A DNA stretch of 64,000 nucleotides from an uncultured Ruminococcus sp. GTDB taxonomy: Bacteria > Bacillota > Clostridia > Oscillospirales > Ruminococcaceae. Below, in pieces: positions 61,678 through 64,000 of the stretch (the first letter of the stretch is position 1; the number at the start of each line of letters is the position of its first letter). The stretch covers positions 54,544-118,543 of the forward strand of contig CAJTYV010000008.1 of the NCBI GenBank assembly GCA_910584195.1, given 5' to 3'. The notes beneath the pieces are model-generated. The model was not told the DNA's origin, searched no databases, and worked only from the letters and a program-made list of their open reading frames with translations. A program made the translations under genes and the position numbers.

Positions 61678-62903
61678 AAGCATTCAACTCCTTGTCAAAT
61701 TTCAGTAAATTCCTTGCGATTTCCACCACCACATTAACCGTAATGGAATTTCCGGCTTGCTTGTAGAGCTGTGCATCAGACATTCCTGTGGCGGCAACTT
61801 TTTCAAACTGAGCCTTTTCAAATCACTGCAAACGCCAGCACTCAACAGGCATCAGACGGCGAATCCTTCCTCTGTGAACAACTCCGTGCCTGTCCGTGAC
61901 AGTTATCGTAAACATCGGCTCGTTGGGATTTTTTATGCGTCTGCCGTTCTGTCGGGTAGTTTCCTTGAACGGATTGATTATCGCCCTCGGAGCTTCTTCA
62001 AGTACTCCCGAACGCTCGCTTTTGTGCGTTCCGTTCGTAATGCCCATATCCATTCTTGTATTCAGACATCGGGCATTATCCGTAATCTGCGGACTTTCAT
62101 TCATATCAACAAAAACAGCGGAATGTTCGCCTTTATGGTGTGACATTCCGCTGTTCTGACGTGCTGTAATGCACCTCGCATTGTCGGTAATTCGGGGATT
62201 TTCATTGTAATCAACCAGATACAGACCTGTTCTTCCTCCTCTGCCGCCCGAACCGCTGCACTGCGTAACTGCCGTACCGTTCGTTGAATACACCCTCGAA
62301 CCCTGACTTCCGCCGATCAGCTGTTCAGGTTTTCTTTCTCCGCCATTTTCTGCATCGCCTCGTCCGAAAGAAAGTATTTCGGCGGGACATCTTCCTCCAA
62401 GATATCCGACAAGGAACAGCCTTCGTCTTGACTGCGGTATTCCAAAGCCGGCAGAGTTAAGCACACGCCAGCACATACTATACCCCAGTTCTTAAATCTT
62501 TTCAAGGATAATTTTCCAACACTCTCCCTGCGATATCCCCAGCAGATTGGGTACGTTTTCAGCAATAAAATACTTGGGACGCTTGACTTCAAGGATTTTG
62601 ATATAGTTGAAAAACAGGTTTCCTCTATCGTCCTCAAAAGCGCGTCTGCGCCCTGCGACACTGAATGATTGGCAGCATGGGCCTCCAACGAGCAGATCAA
62701 AATCCGGCATACTTCCGTAATCAATTTTTGTGATGTCCTCATAGAATACCTCGCTTTCTGTGTCATACAAGGCTCGGTAAGCCTTTTGAGCAAATCGGTC
62801 TATTTCGCACCACCCAACGCACTCAAATCCGCCCACTTTTTTAAAAGCGGAGCGGAATGCGCCGATTCCTGCGAACGCTTCAAAATATCTTATCGTATTT
62901 CAC
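61661..62903 (-). pseudogene. C5-cytosine DNA methyltransferase, three lesions
   Basis: All conserved parts remain: FEAFAGIGAFRSAF (motif I), GGPCCQSFSVAGRRRAFEDDRG (catalytic Cys region), YFIAENV and GFGIPQSRRRLFLVG. A target-recognition region with two related blocks (ENPRITDNARCITAR; ESPQITDNARCLNTR) and QLYKQAGNSITVNVV (motif X) complete it. A one-base change in a T-run near 62887 separates the start from motif I, TAA lies at 62492-62494 and TGA at 61823-61825, the last two in frame. The two recognition blocks are unusual. Confidence 0.85.
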
Positions 62904-62974
62904 CACATCCCTTCTTTTATTTTGTGATGCACCCCCCTTTCAGATAAAACGTTTTAGACTATAATTCGGACTTT

Positions 62975-63610
62975 TTAGATTGTCATGCTGATCTCGGGTT
63001 CTTCTGACTGCTCCTCGCTGTTTTCCATTTTAACCGAAATATCAGGCTGAAGCGGAACGTCAAGATTGCTGACCTCAACCGAAGCTATGCCGTCCATTTG
63101 GCTAAGCTTCTGCGCGACCGCATGGGACATCATTGTCTTTACCTCATTGAAGTCGCAGTCAAGATCTTGAAGAACGTCGTCTATCGTAAAATCATTATAA
63201 CCATGTTGAACGGCATTTGCGATCCTGTCTGCAATCTCGCTTAACAGATTACAAAGCTGCTTTTCACTGTTTGTCAGCGATATTTCAAGATTTTGATGCC
63301 TTTCTACAAATTCTTTTGCTATAGGGATATACTGAGCATATCGGGCGTATGACGTACCCTCGGACTCGATTATCAGACCATCGCCATGTTCTTCATCATA
63401 AATCAAAAGGCAATGATAATTGTCATCATTGTCGCAGTACATAAGCTCAACATTTTCGGCAATCAGCCTGTGGTCACGCAGCGGATGTCTTTTCAGATCA
63501 TCAAACTCAGCATGAGAAACCGCTATTGCTTTCTCCACCACACAAGATTTTGTGCGGAACTCAGATTCCTTTCGGAGTAAATTTGTATTGATCATAAGTT
63601 TGTCGTTCAT
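62975..63610 (-). CDS. DUF6329-like mobile-element protein
   Basis: The 211-residue acidic protein contains YHCLLIYDEEHGDGLIIESEG and TSYARYAQYIP, typical of DUF6329 proteins from Clostridial mobile elements, with no known activity. The ATG at 63610 has GGAGG upstream; the earlier in-frame start is weaker. It is the first gene of the leftward run before the broken methyltransferase. Confidence 0.7.
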   Translation of the reverse strand: MNDKLMINTNLLRKESEFRTKSCVVEKAIAVSHAEFDDLKRHPLRDHRLIAENVELMYCDNDDNYHCLLIYDEEHGDGLIIESEGTSYARYAQYIPIAKEFVERHQNLEISLTNSEKQLCNLLSEIADRIANAVQHGYNDFTIDDVLQDLDCDFNEVKTMMSHAVAQKLSQMDGIASVEVSNLDVPLQPDISVKMENSEEQSEEPEISMTI

Positions 63611-63691
63611 CAATTTTTCCTCCGTTCGTTTTATTTGTCCTTTTAATAGTATAGCTGCCACATTGGAATCGCCTCATTTCCCTGAAACTAA

Positions 63692-63748
63692 AAAAGACCG
63701 CTTTGTTTAACATCACTTTAATTCGTGACATTAGACAAAACGGTCTTT
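63692..63748. terminator. Bidirectional terminator
   Basis: AAAGACCGCTTTGT pairs with ACAAAACGGTCTTT across a 25-base loop. It bounds the element genes. Confidence 0.55.
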
Positions 63749-63777
63749 CAAAGTTTGTGAATTATTTTCTATATAAA

Positions 63778-63817
63778 AAAAGCAGATCTGAGATTATTTT
63801 TCTCAAATCTGCTTTGA
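63778..63817. terminator. Terminator
   Basis: AAAGCAGATCTGAG pairs with CTCAAATCTGCTTT, with T-rich loop and tail. Further right, ATCCGCTATA..AGCGGAT (about 63928-63951) and ACCCCGA..TCGGGGT (about 63963-63991) form two more hairpins. No gene is seen after 63611. Confidence 0.6.
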
Positions 63818-63837
63818 TTTTTCCTGAAATTTCCATA

Positions 63838-63865
63838 TCGAGGGTTCGAATCCCGTATCATTGGA
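63838..63865 (+). other. tRNA 3'-end-like fragment, possible attachment site
   Basis: GAGGGTTCGAATCCCGTATC followed by ATTGGA looks like a T-arm and part of an acceptor stem, but no tRNA body lies upstream. Tyrosine integrases target tRNA 3' ends and leave such a duplicate. The integrase is 4.8 kb away at the other end of the element. Confidence 0.45.
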
Positions 63866-64000
63866 AAAAATGCCAAAAAGCATCTACGGTTTTACACCTT
63901 GATTTTTTTGCTTCCAAACGCAAAAAATCCGCTATATTTAGCGGATTTCAGTCTGTCAAAAAACCCCGAAACTGGAAGCAGAATCGGGGTTAAAATATTT

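Noticed and set aside
1..64000. CRISPR array
   Set aside because: No series of short direct repeats with regular spacers was found. The repeated sequences are long inverted-repeat elements or decayed gene copies.

Overview
The window looks like a chromosome segment of a low-to-mid GC, spore-lineage Firmicute, most like Ruminococcus or another Oscillospiraceae. The evidence is a secreted GH26 mannanase ending in a dockerin (cellulosome-type attachment), a Spo0A with sigma-A-, sigma-H- and 0A-box-like promoter elements, S6-SSB-S18 with a zinc-type S18, strong GGAGG ribosome sites, a single-chain PurL and a tmRNA gene. No species can be named from the sequence alone. Housekeeping blocks alternate with unusually dense mobile DNA.

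Layout. 1-2412: two accessory genes, both altered by copies of a ~193-bp MITE. 2555-10018: a mobilizable element (resolvase, relaxase, MobC, oriT candidate, TnpW, large serine recombinases) whose recombinase region is a chimera containing an IS3-family element. 10285-10735: a tRNA-Leu gene followed by two decayed copies. 10933-15277: an ECF sigma/anti-sigma pair and an MFS-spermidine-synthase-like protein. 15330-22446: purL, mtaB, an HPr-like gene without the active-site His, a DUF378 gene and rpsF-ssb-rpsR. 22764-30666: the mannanase, sirtuin, YjbQ, endonuclease III, a membrane protein, and a second sigma/anti-sigma pair joined to a D,D-carboxypeptidase. 31158-35498: a sensor-GGDEF protein, spo0A and ssrA (tmRNA).

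35499-42158: a prophage remnant next to the tmRNA 3' end. Its tail genes include a decayed diversity-generating retroelement (DGR): a C-type-lectin/FGE-fold variable protein, a hairpin just downstream, an Avd-like pseudogene and only the C-terminal end of the reverse transcriptase. 42390-48723: a redox operon (aldo/keto reductases, flavodoxins, quinol-monooxygenase-like, CMD-cupin) behind repeated operator-like sites, a clear promoter and an immediate terminator-like hairpin.

49570-57701: a peptide-signalling and bacteriocin-like island. It holds four short double-glycine-leader peptides not obvious by ORF length, a CPBP protease, a broken C39 peptidase/ABC exporter, a TraB-like lipoprotein and a complete agr quorum-sensing set (AgrA, AgrC, AgrB, AgrD) with candidate LytTR direct repeats 21 bp apart. 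57950-63866: a degraded integrative element (tyrosine integrase, relaxase tail, Api92-like protein, antirepressor, broken cytosine methyltransferase, DUF6329 protein) ending near a tRNA-3'-end-like fragment.

Across the window there are at least two families of short inverted-repeat elements besides the left-edge MITE. In one place (30751-31092) one family is inserted inside the other. Many accessory genes carry single-base frameshifts or nonsense codons, several in homopolymer runs, so part of the decay could be assembly error and should be checked against reads.
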